This document shows, in pieces, positions 22,942-34,790 of a stretch of DNA of 64,000 nt. This stretch comes from Cercospora beticola (Eukaryota; Ascomycota; Dothideomycetes; Mycosphaerellales; Mycosphaerellaceae). Where the stretch lies: assembly GCF_033473495.1 (NCBI RefSeq), contig NC_088941.1:1-64000 (forward strand), written 5' to 3'. Each line of letters opens with the position of its first letter. Within the stretch, counting starts at the first letter, position 1. The notes beneath the pieces are model-generated. The model was not told the origin of the DNA. It searched no databases and saw only the letters and a program-made list of their open reading frames with translations. Made by a program: the position numbers and the translations under genes.

Positions 22942-24427
22942 GGTGACGATTGTACTGCCTAGGGAGAGTGAGAAAATGCAGAATTGGTCGAAATAGTTGA
23001 CAGTATCAGGTACGCTTGCTCTGAAGGTGGTGGACTCACAGCCGTAATCTCATAGACTTTGGTAAAAGCTGGGGTCGCAGGCATGTGTCAGGCAGGGGAA
23101 GGTAGCATACGCTAAATTTTGTGACCGGACATTATGCTTCGTGATATTCACCCGAATCTGAATTGATACAAGTCCCAAGATGCCGACAATATCTTCGAAT
23201 GGTGTGCCTGCCACCTGCACAACACAATTGGGCTTTCCAAGACTGTGACACGAGCCTACGTATGCAGAGGACCGCGAAGATCTGAATATCTAGATTGAAC
23301 AGGCCGTGGACTGTGCCGTATACTGCGAGGAAGGCATTTTTCGAGCTGGTCAAGAGTTTGTGTCGGTCGTTCGAAGAAGGATCGATCAGCCTTCATTTGA
23401 GGTGAAATCAAGAAAGCGCCGGACGTGGGTGGATCTATTCCCCAAAATGGAGGCTCTCACCTTCATGTATCCGTTTGAGAGAGTACGAGAGCAACTTAAA
23501 AATCTCACTGGACTGGGCGCACATCTCGGAGAAATCGCAGGTTCAAGATCATTCTGAAGCTCATTGCCTAACCTCGGCATTGAGCGTCGAGCCTCCTTTG
23601 CCAGGATTTACATAATCGGCGCAATGTTGAACATGGAATTTTGCTGCAAGTTGCGCTGATTGACGTGAGACCAGTCTTGAGATTGCAGCGCAGTCGTGAT
23701 CAGTGAGCCTCGCTAGGACACTGAGGATAAGAAGTCGGCTCTTGAAAGTTGAGTGAAACACCTTGAGCAGTCAATAATTAATCTTCCCATAGATGGTGTT
23801 TTCCTGGAAATCCTTACAGCCTCGCGCTGTGTGGATAATGCATCTCAAATGCGAGAGATATCCATTCTGAAGGTCAGATCAACGCTAGTGGAGTCTCTGC
23901 CCGTCACGACTGCTCCAGAAGGGATTTTGCGTTGCTGGTTCGGAATATACCAAGAGAAACGTAGCGGAAGATGAAGTGATGGACAAGAAGACGGTGGTCG
24001 CGCGAAGCCTTTGTGCTCGAGTGGACCTCAGGCTGACGCATGCCCTACCCCTTTAGGCAGCGACGTTCGTGACCAGAGAAGGAGAGAGAGACATGCCAAA
24101 GAGCGGGACTGACTCGATGAATGTACAACATCATGTGCTTCACGATGTGACGATGACGCTGCCGCGGAAGCCTCCCTCTTTTCCACCGACTGTGCGCCGA
24201 CGTAAGCTCGACAGAACACCGTTTGCCCCTGCCAAAGTCGACAGCGCGCTGCAGGTGAATCAATGTGTTTGTCGCGGCGTTGAGATTCACTCAAGACCCC
24301 TCCTGTCTTGGCGACTTTCTTGACTGCAGGCAGAGCGCCACGACAGACTTACTTCCTTCTCGCTCACTCTGCTTCTTTCATCGCACCGCCTCACCATCGA
24401 CCAGCCTTCACTCAGTCTGCAAGCCCA
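22942..24427. other. Long gene-free stretch
   Basis: About 1.5 kb between divergent genes. Open frames on both strands (for example 23306-23557 plus) lack recognisable features. It contains both promoters; I see no element or RNA gene. Confidence 0.5.
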
Positions 24428-25099
24428 ATGGCTGCCCGTCGCCGCAAGCACAAGACCAACAGCGGCAGCGCGCCTGTAAAGCGCCGCGCTCGCGGTCGAA
24501 AATCCACCTCTGCCAACAAACAGGCTTCGAACACCGCCGACTCGACGACAAGCACGGTCGATCAACCCGAAGAGAAAGCGTTTCGATTCCTGGACCTCCC
24601 AACGGAGATCAGACTTCTCGTGTACGAGCACCTGCTGGTTGCGAATACATCGTTGAAGCTGCGGCCCCCAACCAAAGTTTGGAAAAATGTCTCGGGCGGG
24701 AAGTACGATCTGCATCCCAGTATCATCGCTACTTGCCAACTTGTTTACCTCGAAGCGGTTCCCATCCTGTACGGCTGTAATGAGTTCGAAATGACGGATA
24801 TTTTCGATATCTTGGGGCTCTCACCCCTCTTAAACCGCTACAGAGAACACGCCAGTCGCGTTACTGCGATCCACGTCGACTATGATGTCGGCAAGTGGAG
24901 TATTAGGGAGATTCTCTCGCTACTGAAGGGGTGCAAAGCTTTATCAAAACTCACGATCGGCCGAGCCGTGTGGTCATATTACGAAGACGCCCAAGCATTT
25001 GCCAAAGCCTTTGGCCCGTTGGCCCGTATGCTCCACAAGAATCAGCAAAAGAAGCAGGATGTGAAGCCTCGCGACGTCCTCGATGGGCTGCACTTGTAA
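24428..25099 (+). CDS. 2EXR-like protein, C-terminally truncated by a stop
   Basis: Single exon, 223 aa. A basic, low-complexity N terminus (about 45 residues) precedes FRFLDLPTEIRLLVYEHLL, the signature of 2EXR/F-box-like fungal proteins, and IIATCQLVYLEAVPILYGCNEF. It ends KPRDVLDGLHL then TAA (25097-25099). The same frame stays open for 39 more codons to a TGA at 25217-25219. There it reads FADKVKTLLRSTFK, which matches FGEEVKGLLRATFK at the equivalent place of the paralog at 53609-54433. The ancestral gene was therefore longer, and the present stop is probably a nonsense mutation. Function of the family is unknown. Confidence 0.7.
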   Translation: MAARRRKHKTNSGSAPVKRRARGRKSTSANKQASNTADSTTSTVDQPEEKAFRFLDLPTEIRLLVYEHLLVANTSLKLRPPTKVWKNVSGGKYDLHPSIIATCQLVYLEAVPILYGCNEFEMTDIFDILGLSPLLNRYREHASRVTAIHVDYDVGKWSIREILSLLKGCKALSKLTIGRAVWSYYEDAQAFAKAFGPLARMLHKNQQKKQDVKPRDVLDGLHL

Positions 25100-25219
25100 G
25101 GATGGACTTTTCTGAGAACCGGCACCAAAGAGTCGCCTACGCTCAGGGACGTTGACGACAGAGAAACAGCCGATTTTGCAGACAAAGTGAAGACTCTGCT
25201 CCGCTCAACTTTCAAGTGA

Positions 25220-26383
25220 TTGGCGGCTAAATAGAGACACTCTCATACACATAATCTGAGCGAAGAAGGTCAGCTGCGTCTCCGTATCCGAACTGTAGAG
25301 AGTTTGTAGTCCTGTGCAAAGGCTAACTCGCTGGCAGAGGAAACACTATGCAGGTATGCGACGGTAAATATGACACACTGCCAGTGGAACCTCGTAATGG
25401 CGAACGATTGAGTGCGATCAATGTACAAGAACGAGAAGGGGACGGGCGTTGAAGAGAAAGTTGGCTACAGGGACATGGAAAAACGAACCACCTCTCTGGC
25501 GAGCAATTGCATTGTGTCGATGGCATGCAAGCCAGCCAGGGACTTGCTCAACATCAGCAGTAAGAGCGATACCACAAAGCGAACAGAGCTGCGTCTTGGT
25601 CTTCTTTACACAGTTCGGGGATTGTACGCTTTCAATAGGTCAACACTCATTCTTCATCATTATGAACGACGCAAATTGTGCCAGGAATTGTTGCTCTATC
25701 CACAGATTTTGGACGCTTCCTCTTTCCCAGAGCTTCACTAACCATCCACTCCTCAACTTGCGCTTCGACTTCTGAGCGCAGATGGAATCCCCCAGTCCCC
25801 TTTCCTCTTGGGCTACACTTCTAGACTTTTGACCTCCTCCCGTCACTACTCCTCACTCTCACCAAAATCGACGCTGAAAAACAACTGCAACGACCCAGCA
25901 TCCTCTACGGGTCCTCGTATATTTAATGTACGAACGTAGCCAGTTGCTTCACCGGCCATACGATGCAAGCCACTGCTGTATGCAGTTGCACTCCAGGACC
26001 AACATATACGCAGAATCGACAATCAACTCAGAAACTGGAAGAATCACAAATGCTCGCATTACAGTAAAAACTAATTGTTGCTCGCTTGAAGAACTTAACA
26101 AATGCTGCTTCAACTCAATCAAATCGCATCGCACGCGCATCGCACTCGCATCGTCTGTCGCTATGTATCCAAACGCAAAAAGAGAAGAAAAACATAACAA
26201 GCACAAATCCATCATCACTCGCATCATTGCCATCGTGTAAATTTTCCCTCATTGTTTCTCAAGCTCGTATCACCACCTGTTCTGTAAGTCCTGCCTGCCT
26301 ATATGTCTCTTGTGTCATCCTGCGCCGACCAGACCCCAAGTTCGTAATGTCGTATCGCATCTTTCGACAAGTCGTTGTCTTGA
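25220..26383. other. Gene-free stretch between convergent genes
   Basis: About 1.2 kb, including the likely 3' untranslated region of the SLM1-like gene. AT-richer patches occur at 25950-26250. No gene is supported. Confidence 0.5.
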
Positions 26384-29300
26384 TCACTTGAACTCGCCCG
26401 GCACGTGCAGTTTGCTGATACTCAAGTTCGTATCATGCCGGATCACACGTGGAAAGAGCTGACCCGTTTCGTGCGCGCCCTGAGCTTCGTTGCCGCTCAG
26501 AGGAGGACTGGCCGGACCACTGAGAGAATCGGTCGTGAGCTCTGAGGCGATGGCGGAAGCTGTAGGCAGGGGAGCAGACTTCTCGGTGGACCCGGCAGCG
26601 GCAGGACTGGCGGCAGGTACAACCGCAGGGACGACCTCGGCATGCAGCGGGGTCGTGGATTCGAGGGTCGGTTGAGTTGGGTTGGGAATAGCTGTGGGAG
26701 AGACAGCAGCAGGTGGCGATGAAGGAGGCGAGATGGGTTCGTTGCCTAAAGCAATAGCGGCGATACTATTACCGATGGGCGAGGCACGAACAGATCGTTC
26801 GCGCGAGATAGTGCTCACGTTGCTAGGAGTGTGAGACAAATGCACCTGGTCCGGAGTTGTGTCGATAGGCGACACGTTCTTGTCTTCGATGCTGGGAACA
26901 ACAGAATCCTGCTGGCGGCGTCGATATGCTTCTGCACCCACAACCCCAGCTCCAACACCTGCAACACCGGCTGCGGCGGGAGCGATGAAGGTGCTCGGCT
27001 CGCTGTTGGACTGAGCCAGCGGAACTTGTGACCCAGACTGAGCAGAGGAAGCCGCCGGCTCATTGCCTAAAAAAGGCTGTTTGAGCTTTTCATCGCTGAG
27101 TGGTGCTGCCAAAGGCGTTACGGGAGCCTGATGCTGAGACGCTGGCAGCTGCTGAGTGCCTGAAAGTGCATACGTCTGAGTCTGCAGGGGCTGCTGAGCT
27201 GGCACTGGCTGGGCGGGTGCGACTGGCGATTGCTGGACTGGAACTGGCTGCGCAGGAGCGACTTGCGACTGCTGCAAAATGGCATTCTCCTTGTCTTGCT
27301 GCTGACGACTGTATGCTGCAGCGCCGACTGCACCAGCACCAACGCCCGCTGTGGCAGCAACAAGCTCGTCCTGATGCGGCGGGGTATATGCGCGACTGAC
27401 AAAAGGCTCTTCATGAGCAGTTCCGGCATCAACATTGTCCATGCGATACGGGTCTTTACCACCGTAATCATAGCTTGGGCCACGGAAATGGTTTTGGGAG
27501 GAGCCAGGCACGGCGCCAGCTGCGGCAATGATATTCGCATCATCGTCATCCGTGTCATCGTCGACGGCGCCATCAGCGGCTGGAGTGTAAGCGCCGGCCT
27601 TTCGAATAACCATATCAGACGGGAACCGACCGCCTAAGGTCATCAGTGACTGCAATACCAAATGCGATTGTGAGAACGAGGCAAGACAAACGCAAGGTAT
27701 TCAGGGATACGCACTCACTCACCTGGCTGTGGTCTCTTTGGTCTGTCGTCCACAACGGGATGTTGCTCGGCCAAGCTGGTAACATCGGCCGAATAAGGCG
27801 CCTGATCAGCTTCATCATCTTCGAGGCCATCGCTGCTCACGGTGCCTTTGTCGCTAGTGCCAGACACGCTCCTAGCATGTTTGCGCACAAAGGCTTGACG
27901 CTGCTCGCCGGTGCCCTCAGTGAGCATTCGAATGTCCTGGAACCAGGCCATCATGGTATCGTAGCTCTCAGCGCGGAAGACCCAGTTGTGCCCCTTGTGC
28001 ATGCCGCCAGACTGCTTCCCCTTGAGCATGAACTTGTGACTGGAAGAACCACGTTCCGAGTGCGACCCAAGCTTCTGGTCGAACAAGTACAGCGACATGA
28101 CTGGCGGCTGCGAGTAGATCTTATCCGCCGATTTGAACTCGTGGAGGTGCGTTGGCGACAGCACGTACCAGCCCGGTGTGTAGGACTTGAGATATTTGCT
28201 CTTGCGTTCCAGCATGCCGGCACGGATCTCGCTGGCTGCGGGTGCGTGCTTGCCTGGGTACTCAATGTCCTCGATGCGGCGGAGAGGCAAGCTGGGGTCG
28301 ACGAAGTGAGGATCGTGAGTAACGAATTGATACCATTCCTGGTCCTTTGGCATGGAGATCGGGCCACCTCGGAGGCTCTCAACAGCACTGTATGCGTCAT
28401 CGGCCTCGCGTTTGAGAATGCCCGCGAGTGCATTGTAAGCCTTTTGGATTTCGCCAACGACGATGGACTCGAGCTCACGTCCCGAGCTTTCGAGATTGAG
28501 ATATGCCTGTAGCAGATTAGTATAGCTTCCCAGCAAGACCTCTGCCTGAGCTCACCCTGTGCAAGTAATTCTCCTCGTCGACCTGTCTCTCAATCTGCCT
28601 GTCGACTCCGAGACGGACCACGTATGGATCGTTCTTGCCAATTGCGTTGCCGTCCTCATGCGCAGCGTGTTGGAGCGCCTCCTGCAGCTTCTCAACCTCT
28701 TGTCTGGTAGCAGCCTTCTCCTTCTCGACGGAATTCTTAAAATCGCCGCTCAGGCTCTTGATCTCTTTGATCTTCTGCCCCAAATCACTTCGCAGACCAG
28801 TCAACGCGCCAATTACATCATTCTCGATTTCTCTCGATTTCGCTGCTTCGGCGATCGATCGCTTGTGGTAGCCGTCAAGGATGCGAGTTGCTTCGCTAAG
28901 ACCATCGTTGCTCATGAACACTGCAGGGTGAGTAATGTTAGAAATGGTATTCTGCACCTTGTGCAATGCTTTGCCGCGAGCTTCATAGGAGTTTTGGATT
29001 TCGCGAAAGTAGGCGATCAGCGACTTCAGTAACTGTCTCCACGCCTGGAAGCGATTGGCGAGCACTTCGGTCGGTGTTCCAGTGGTCGGCACGGGCGTGA
29101 AAGCATAGCTGTGGAAGTCCTCGCTGTCGGCGTCGACGACACCCTTGATGCTGCCGGCTCTCAAGCTCCTCTTGCTGCTGCTACGTCGCAGACTGCCGCT
29201 CCTCTTCACGCTGCTCTTCTTCTTCAGTGTGTTGCTGCGACTGACTCCACCGGTGCCTGAAGTGCTGGCGCGCGAGACCGATCGCTGGGGGCCGTCGATT

Positions 29301-29485
29301 ATGGAGGAGCCTCGCTGGCTCGCGTCGAAGTCCTCGTGGAAGACGCCGCCGCGCTCGACGGACTGAGCCAATGGCGAGCTCATGGCGGGATTGCCTGAGG
29401 TCGCGAAGTCGGTCTGCGAGGTGCCGTAGCCTCGCGCGGCGTGAGAATCGCTCAGCGGAGGGATGGAGGAGTAGCTGTTCGACAT
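26384..29485 (-). CDS. SLM1/SLM2-like PH-domain protein
   Basis: 987 aa from three exons, 29485-28556, 28506-27723 and 27633-26384; introns of 49 and 89 nt. Order: Ser-rich basic N terminus (residues about 45-110), a helical F-BAR-like region (about 150-390), a PH domain (about 405-515; LERKSKYLKSYTPGWYVLS to WVFRAESYDTMMAWFQDI), then a long Pro/Ala/Gln-rich disordered tail. Yeast Slm1/2 bind PI(4,5)P2 at eisosomes and feed TORC2 signalling; the PQPG-GRFPSD segment after the PH domain is also typical. The intron 2 acceptor TTAG was chosen because it joins that segment in frame. The tail is much longer than in yeast, as in other filamentous fungi. A core gene, probably intact. Confidence 0.85.
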
Positions 29486-31152
29486 GGCCGTGGCTGGGTT
29501 GTGTTCCCAGGTATGATGCTTGTTCGCCCCAGATTCCGTGCCGCAGGTGATGTACAGTGGCAGCTCCCCGGAACGGCGGCGGAGGGGGGAAAGAGGTCTG
29601 CAGAAGCGCAGAATCTGCGTCGACGGGTCGAAGCAGTGCAGGCGGGCGGCGTCAGACAATTGCGTGGTATGTATGTTGAGGTGCTGCCTCTTCGTGTCTC
29701 TCTCGTTGCGCGGAACTCGGCCACAAGCCACACGCTGCCGCTAGTTCTACGTCACCACACACGTTCGCGGTGCATCCGGTGAAAGCTTGTCCCAAGCAAT
29801 TTCACAAGAACTCTCGCCAACCTCCACGCAGCCTGCTCGTACAGCCGTCGAATACGAATGGCGGTGATGATGGAGGAAGCGTCGAATGGTGAGTAGTCAG
29901 TCGTCCTCGAGGCCGCAATCACACACCTCCTGAGCGTGGACTCGTCGATCCACAGGAGAGACAGAAACACCAGAATCCCTCTCGCCCCAAACCGATGAAA
30001 TGAACGCGTCCGAGCGCAAGTTCATCACCGACGTCAGCTCGCAGCGCAGAAGCCGAGAAGTGGCAGTGGCTAAACTCTCCCGCCAAGCTCTCGACAGCAG
30101 TCACACGAACAAACATCTGCCAACTGTCCGTCATCACCTTATTCTTGTTTGCATAACCATTCCGCGGGAGCCGAACTTGTGCAGCAGTACTGATGACTCG
30201 TCACCATTCGACACCTTCACGATGACGACGACAGAAGATTGGCAGCAGAGCGAGATGAACAGCAGCTCCCCTGCTCGTTTCGCTACGGTATCTGCTGAGC
30301 CACAATTGGGCCCAGGCGCTAAAGCATCCCAGCGATCATCCTAATTACCGGATCGGAAAGGTTGGCCTGTCGCTGCTGTCAACATGTGACATGCCGTGTG
30401 GCTCACCCGTGCGACTTCAGCAGCAAGCACAAGCACGTCTTGCAACATGAAACCCGAGTCGGGAACGGGTGGGGAGGCATTTCGAGAGCGAGAGCTCCAT
30501 TGGCACTATCGAAACTGTAATCGAGACACCTCACCTGCCAGTATGATGACGGCTCTACGGTATGATCGTACACGTGCAGGCTGTCAGTCAAGCTCCAGTT
30601 CTTCACCACCCCCTCCCTCCCGATCTAGCCCCGCGACAACCGGGTTGGAGCATTTCCTGAACTTGTTGTCTCTCAACCACGTCTTCACAGAAACCTGGAA
30701 ACGTTCGAGCACGAGAGAATGAAATCTGGGAATGCTGCACTCGAGAAGCATGTCTCGACCCAAGTTCCAGGTTCAAGCCTTGCCTTCTTCCTCACCAGTT
30801 TCTGGCGCAACAAGAAGTTTGGTACAGCTGCATTAGTGGGCAATGCCATCCTCGTATTCGTGCACATGCCCCTCGGTCATAGACAAGGACGAAGGTAGAA
30901 TGGTCGAACTGGGGACAGAGGAAACATACTCATTCCGTAGTATTGAGATGAAATGAAATGAAATGTTGATCTGAGCAGCGCTTTGCCTTGCTTTGCTCTG
31001 CCTTGACTGTGATTACTGTTGTTACACTTTTCGCAAAGTAGTCCCTCGAGAGATGAGACTTTGCTCCCCCACTCCCGTTTTGATGTATGCCATGCAATGA
31101 AACGCTCAGAACGCTGCAAAATGCCTTCAAAAAGTCGCCCCTCACCTCCGTT
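29486..31152. other. Long gene-free stretch
   Basis: About 1.7 kb holding the SLM1-like promoter on its left and the 3' side of the carrier gene on its right. Plus-strand open frames at 30000-30344 and 30396-30722 are Ser/Thr-rich and could be pieces of an unrecognised spliced gene, but I cannot build a convincing model. Confidence 0.4.
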
Positions 31153-32483
31153 TTATTCTGGATTGATCAATCCATGCTTCGCTTCGCGCTCTTCTTCTTT
31201 CTTTCTATTCGCTGCCACGGCCAACTTCTTCCCAACCTCATAGCTGGAGATCATGATAGCACAAGCAGGTGCAACCTTCATGGTTCGAGCGGCCCAGCCC
31301 TTGAAGAGTCCAGACCAGCCTTCGGTGCGGTAGATATGGTAGAGAAATTTGGGCATCGCTTTGCCTTCTGGTAAGGATGCACGCTTCTCAGCAGACATGC
31401 TCGAGTCCATGACAGTCTGCTGCCGTGTCTTGCCGACATCGAATGGCGTCGTGACGAATGCTGCAATCGCACCAGATCCAGCTCCAGCCAAGAATGAATC
31501 GTAGAGGAGTTGAGTGCTCGATAGCTGGGCGTTCGATGATGGTCCGGTCAGTGGAGTGTTGATTGCCCGGCTCTCATCCAGCTTCTTTCGGCCCCATTCA
31601 TAGCCCCACCAGTAAAATGCTGAAAAGGGCACATCTCTCCAGAAGGTCAAAGTGATGCCTCGCCAGAGGGTATGCACTCCTTGGTCCCGCACCATATCGG
31701 AGAGTCCGCCAATTGTTGCCCGCATCACGCCTCTTCCGCCTGTTCCCTCTGACTGTACTGCCTGCATTCGTGTCCGCAACATTTCGATTGGACTGACCAC
31801 GCCTGCCGCAAGTACACGGGCAATCGCTCCATCCACCAGCGGCGCCATGTCCTCGCTCACTCTGCTCTTCATCGGACTATTCGGATTCCATCGTAACCAA
31901 TCGTATCCTGCGAAGTATATGACATTGGCAGGGATCGCCATGGCGAGTGTCGGACTCAGTCCTCGCCATAATGTGGAGATACCCTCATTCCTCGCAATCT
32001 TTCGGAGTCCATCGAATGTGGAATTAATCGTCCTCTTTTGAGTCTCTGCTGCAGCACAGTCAGAGATCACTGGTTCTACGACGGCGGCTTGGGACGGTGC
32101 CGCAACGCAGAATTGTGATTGATTTTGCACCCAGAACACCTCCCGACAACACGCCGTCACGCCGAGGTTGGGAGGAAGCTGCAGGAAGGAGGGAAGTTTC
32201 GCGGTGGGAGACGGACTTTTCTGTGCTTGCAGTCGTACGCGGACCACATCGAGCGGTGTGACTGTGATCTAAGTTAGCTTCAATCACCAACAGTCTGGCA
32301 AGAGATGTGCATACCAACTAAGGAGGTCATTACAGAGCCGACGACTGCAGACATCAGCTTTTGCGACAGGGAGCTTTCTGGATCTGCCGTACGCAGCGCC
32401 GGTGAGGGCGGTGTCCGCTGTGGTGTCGCATCATCGCCTATTCGGTCGTGCCGTTGGCCTTGTGTGTGTGTCCTCGCCGCCAT
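31153..32483 (-). CDS. Mitochondrial carrier, Mtm1/SLC25A39-40-like
   Basis: 425 aa, two exons (32483-32315 and 32261-31153) with a 53-nt intron. Three carrier repeats are visible with PxD signatures: TPLDVVRVRLQAQ, SPIEMLRTRM and TPFDVGKTRQQ. Each is followed by a W/F-R/K-G segment (LWRGLSP, LWRGITL, LFKGWAAR). The first repeat has a long insertion with several Cys between PxD and the second helix, a feature of the Mtm1/SLC25A39 branch, which is linked to mitochondrial glutathione import and manganese/iron homeostasis. The intron splits the first PxD motif region in frame. Inner mitochondrial membrane. Divergent from the F-box gene. Confidence 0.87.
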
Positions 32484-32904
32484 CGTGTTCGTGTGTGCTC
32501 GTGTTCGTCGGTACTCGCGTGTGCTGTTGTCGCTCAATCGCGTCGCAATGCGCGGCGCTGGAAAATTGTCGCCACCACTACTTCTCCAAAGAGAAGATGT
32601 CCTTCACCCAATGTTTATCTCTCCTCCCAAACCCCTTTGTCCCCGGCTGCAGTCCCGCGACACAAGAATGTCGTCAGGGCGATGGCGGTGATCGATGGCG
32701 GACAATGATGATTCCATGACCTTCTTAACCTTCCCGCCCTGTGCATGCTTCTGTCCGATCGCGGAGATAGGCGACCTCTTCCGTCGATAGCCGTCGCGCC
32801 ACTTTCTCGGTGACTCGTTTTGGAATGCCTCAGGAACAAAACAACCACACCTTCCGTCATCACCTCCGACTTCACTCCCATCATTCCCTAAGAACACCGA
32901 CACG
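32484..32904. promoter_or_regulatory. Divergent promoter, carrier / F-box gene
   Basis: A 421-base region between divergent starts. It contains a CT-rich run upstream of the F-box ATG. No gene is supported inside it. Confidence 0.5.
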
Positions 32905-34606
32905 ATGAGCACCAATGACAGGACTCTCAGCAACGATGCCGCTCCGGAAACGGAGGCTGAGTTGGAGGCATTTCGACAGCAATGGCGGGAAGAAGTGTCA
33001 GCTAGGAACAAGCAGTCCAAGGCGGGACCTTCGAGGCCCAATCCGGTAGACACAACCAAGTCGAAGCAGACTCCAGCCGGACCGTCGCAACCAGTTGCGT
33101 CTGGGTCAGCTCTTCGCAACGAACGCTTTCACGAAGAGACTGCGCCCAAGGCGTACCATGATCTACCGGACAAGGAGGAGCAGCTGAGATTAGGTGAGGA
33201 AGGCCAGGAGCTTAGTAGGAACGTCGTCGCAGAACCAACGTCAGCACTCGAGCACTATGAGAGAGCAGTAGAGAAAGAGACTCAAGGCCATCTGAGCGAG
33301 AGCATGAGACACTACAGGAAAGCATTCAAAGTCCGACTTCTCCCATTTCCACTTTCATGTCCACATATACTGAGGTAAGTCGCAGCTCGACGATGGCGTG
33401 CACGAAGCCTACAAACGGAAGCATTTCCCTGCGTCGTCCTTCCAAAAGCCCAAGCCAGCAAATCCCAACCCTTCAAATGCATCCTCCACAGTGCCACGCA
33501 CCGATCATCACTCCCTGCATGGCAGTGCTGTCGGCGAAGGACTTCCAGCCACACTCAAGCAGATGGTGGAACAGTTCTCGGCTATGCGCATCGAGCCGCC
33601 AGAACCCGAAACAAGCCTTTCGCCGAATGAGAGATGCCCCCTCGCCGAGTTGCCAGAGGAGCTGCTTACGCATATTCTCATGGACCTGGCTATCGATGAC
33701 GTTGCTTCTTTCGCTCGACTTGCACAAGTCTGCAAGAGGCTGGCTTACTTGGTGTTGACAGAAGACTCGATCTGGAGGCAAGTGGCTATGAGTTCAAAGT
33801 ATGGCTTCCCATCGATGCATTACGATTTCCCTGTTGAGATCGACGGCTCACCTGTGGACCAAAACGAGCAACTCGCCAAATACATGGCGTCGAACGCTGA
33901 AGATGCAGACGAGGAGATTCCAATGCCACCGACTCCTGAAGAACGCGCAGTCGCCTTCTCTGCGCTCACCGATAGTTTGCTCGTATCGCACTACTCCTCC
34001 TCCTGGCGCCAGATGTTCAGATCGCGTCCGCGAATACGCTTCAACGGCTGCTACATCTCCACCGTAAACTACACTCGCGCAGGAGCAACTTCGACTAACA
34101 CTCTCACCTGGGGCGCTCCCGTACACGTGGTTACATACTTCCGCTACCTCCGCTTCCTTCGCGATGGGTCCTGCATTTCCCTACTCACGACCGCCGAACC
34201 CGCCGATGTAGTTCACCATCTCACGCCTGAGAATCTCCACTCCGAACACTACGGAAACGTCCAATATGTCCCTTCAGCAGTGATGAAAGATGCTCTTCGC
34301 GGCCGCTGGCGTCTTTCCGGACCAGCATCAAGCCAAGCGAGTCATTACGACCCTACCACAGGCAGGTTCGAAGACGAGGAAGTCGAGGGCGATGTTTTGA
34401 TTGAGACAGAAGGCGTGGTGCCGAAGTATACGTACCACATGTTCCTCGGTCTGGCGCACGCGGGCAAGGGAGCCAGAAACAACAAGCTCGCCTGGAAAGG
34501 ATTCTGGAGCTGGAATCGATTGACAGATGATTGGGCGAGGTTTGAGCTGAGGAATGATAAGGCTTTCTATTGGAGCAGAGTAAAGAGCTATGGGGATGGA
34601 GTGTAG
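32905..34606 (+). CDS. F-box protein, Pof7/Hrt3-like
   Basis: 548 aa from two exons, 32905-33330 and 33386-34606, with a 55-nt intron. The N-terminal half contains a tetratricopeptide-like helical pair (ALEHYERAVEKETQGHLSES, MRHYRKAF). It is followed by an F-box (CPLAELPEELLTHILMDLA ... FARLAQVCKRLAYL) at about residues 225-275. The C-terminal region has the YFRYLRFLRDGSC and GRWRLSG features of the fungal Pof7/Hrt3 group. It should act as substrate adaptor of an SCF ubiquitin ligase. A core gene with no sign of damage. Confidence 0.87.
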
Positions 34607-34790
34607 ATGATGCTTTGATGGGACGAGATCCGTGAGGTTCGCATCTGCGATACTTGTCGTGAGGGAAGAGTAGATTTTTGTCCTACGGATTTATTACGCT
34701 ATTGCTAATTCAGAACGAAGTACGTTGAGTGTGGAACAGTCCTGGAAACACAGTCAAACATCGCCACAAAGCCAGTCACTTTTCCCCTCG

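Noticed and set aside
27646..28512. 288-codon plus-strand frame
   Set aside because: Antisense over the PH domain of the SLM1-like gene; no recognisable content.
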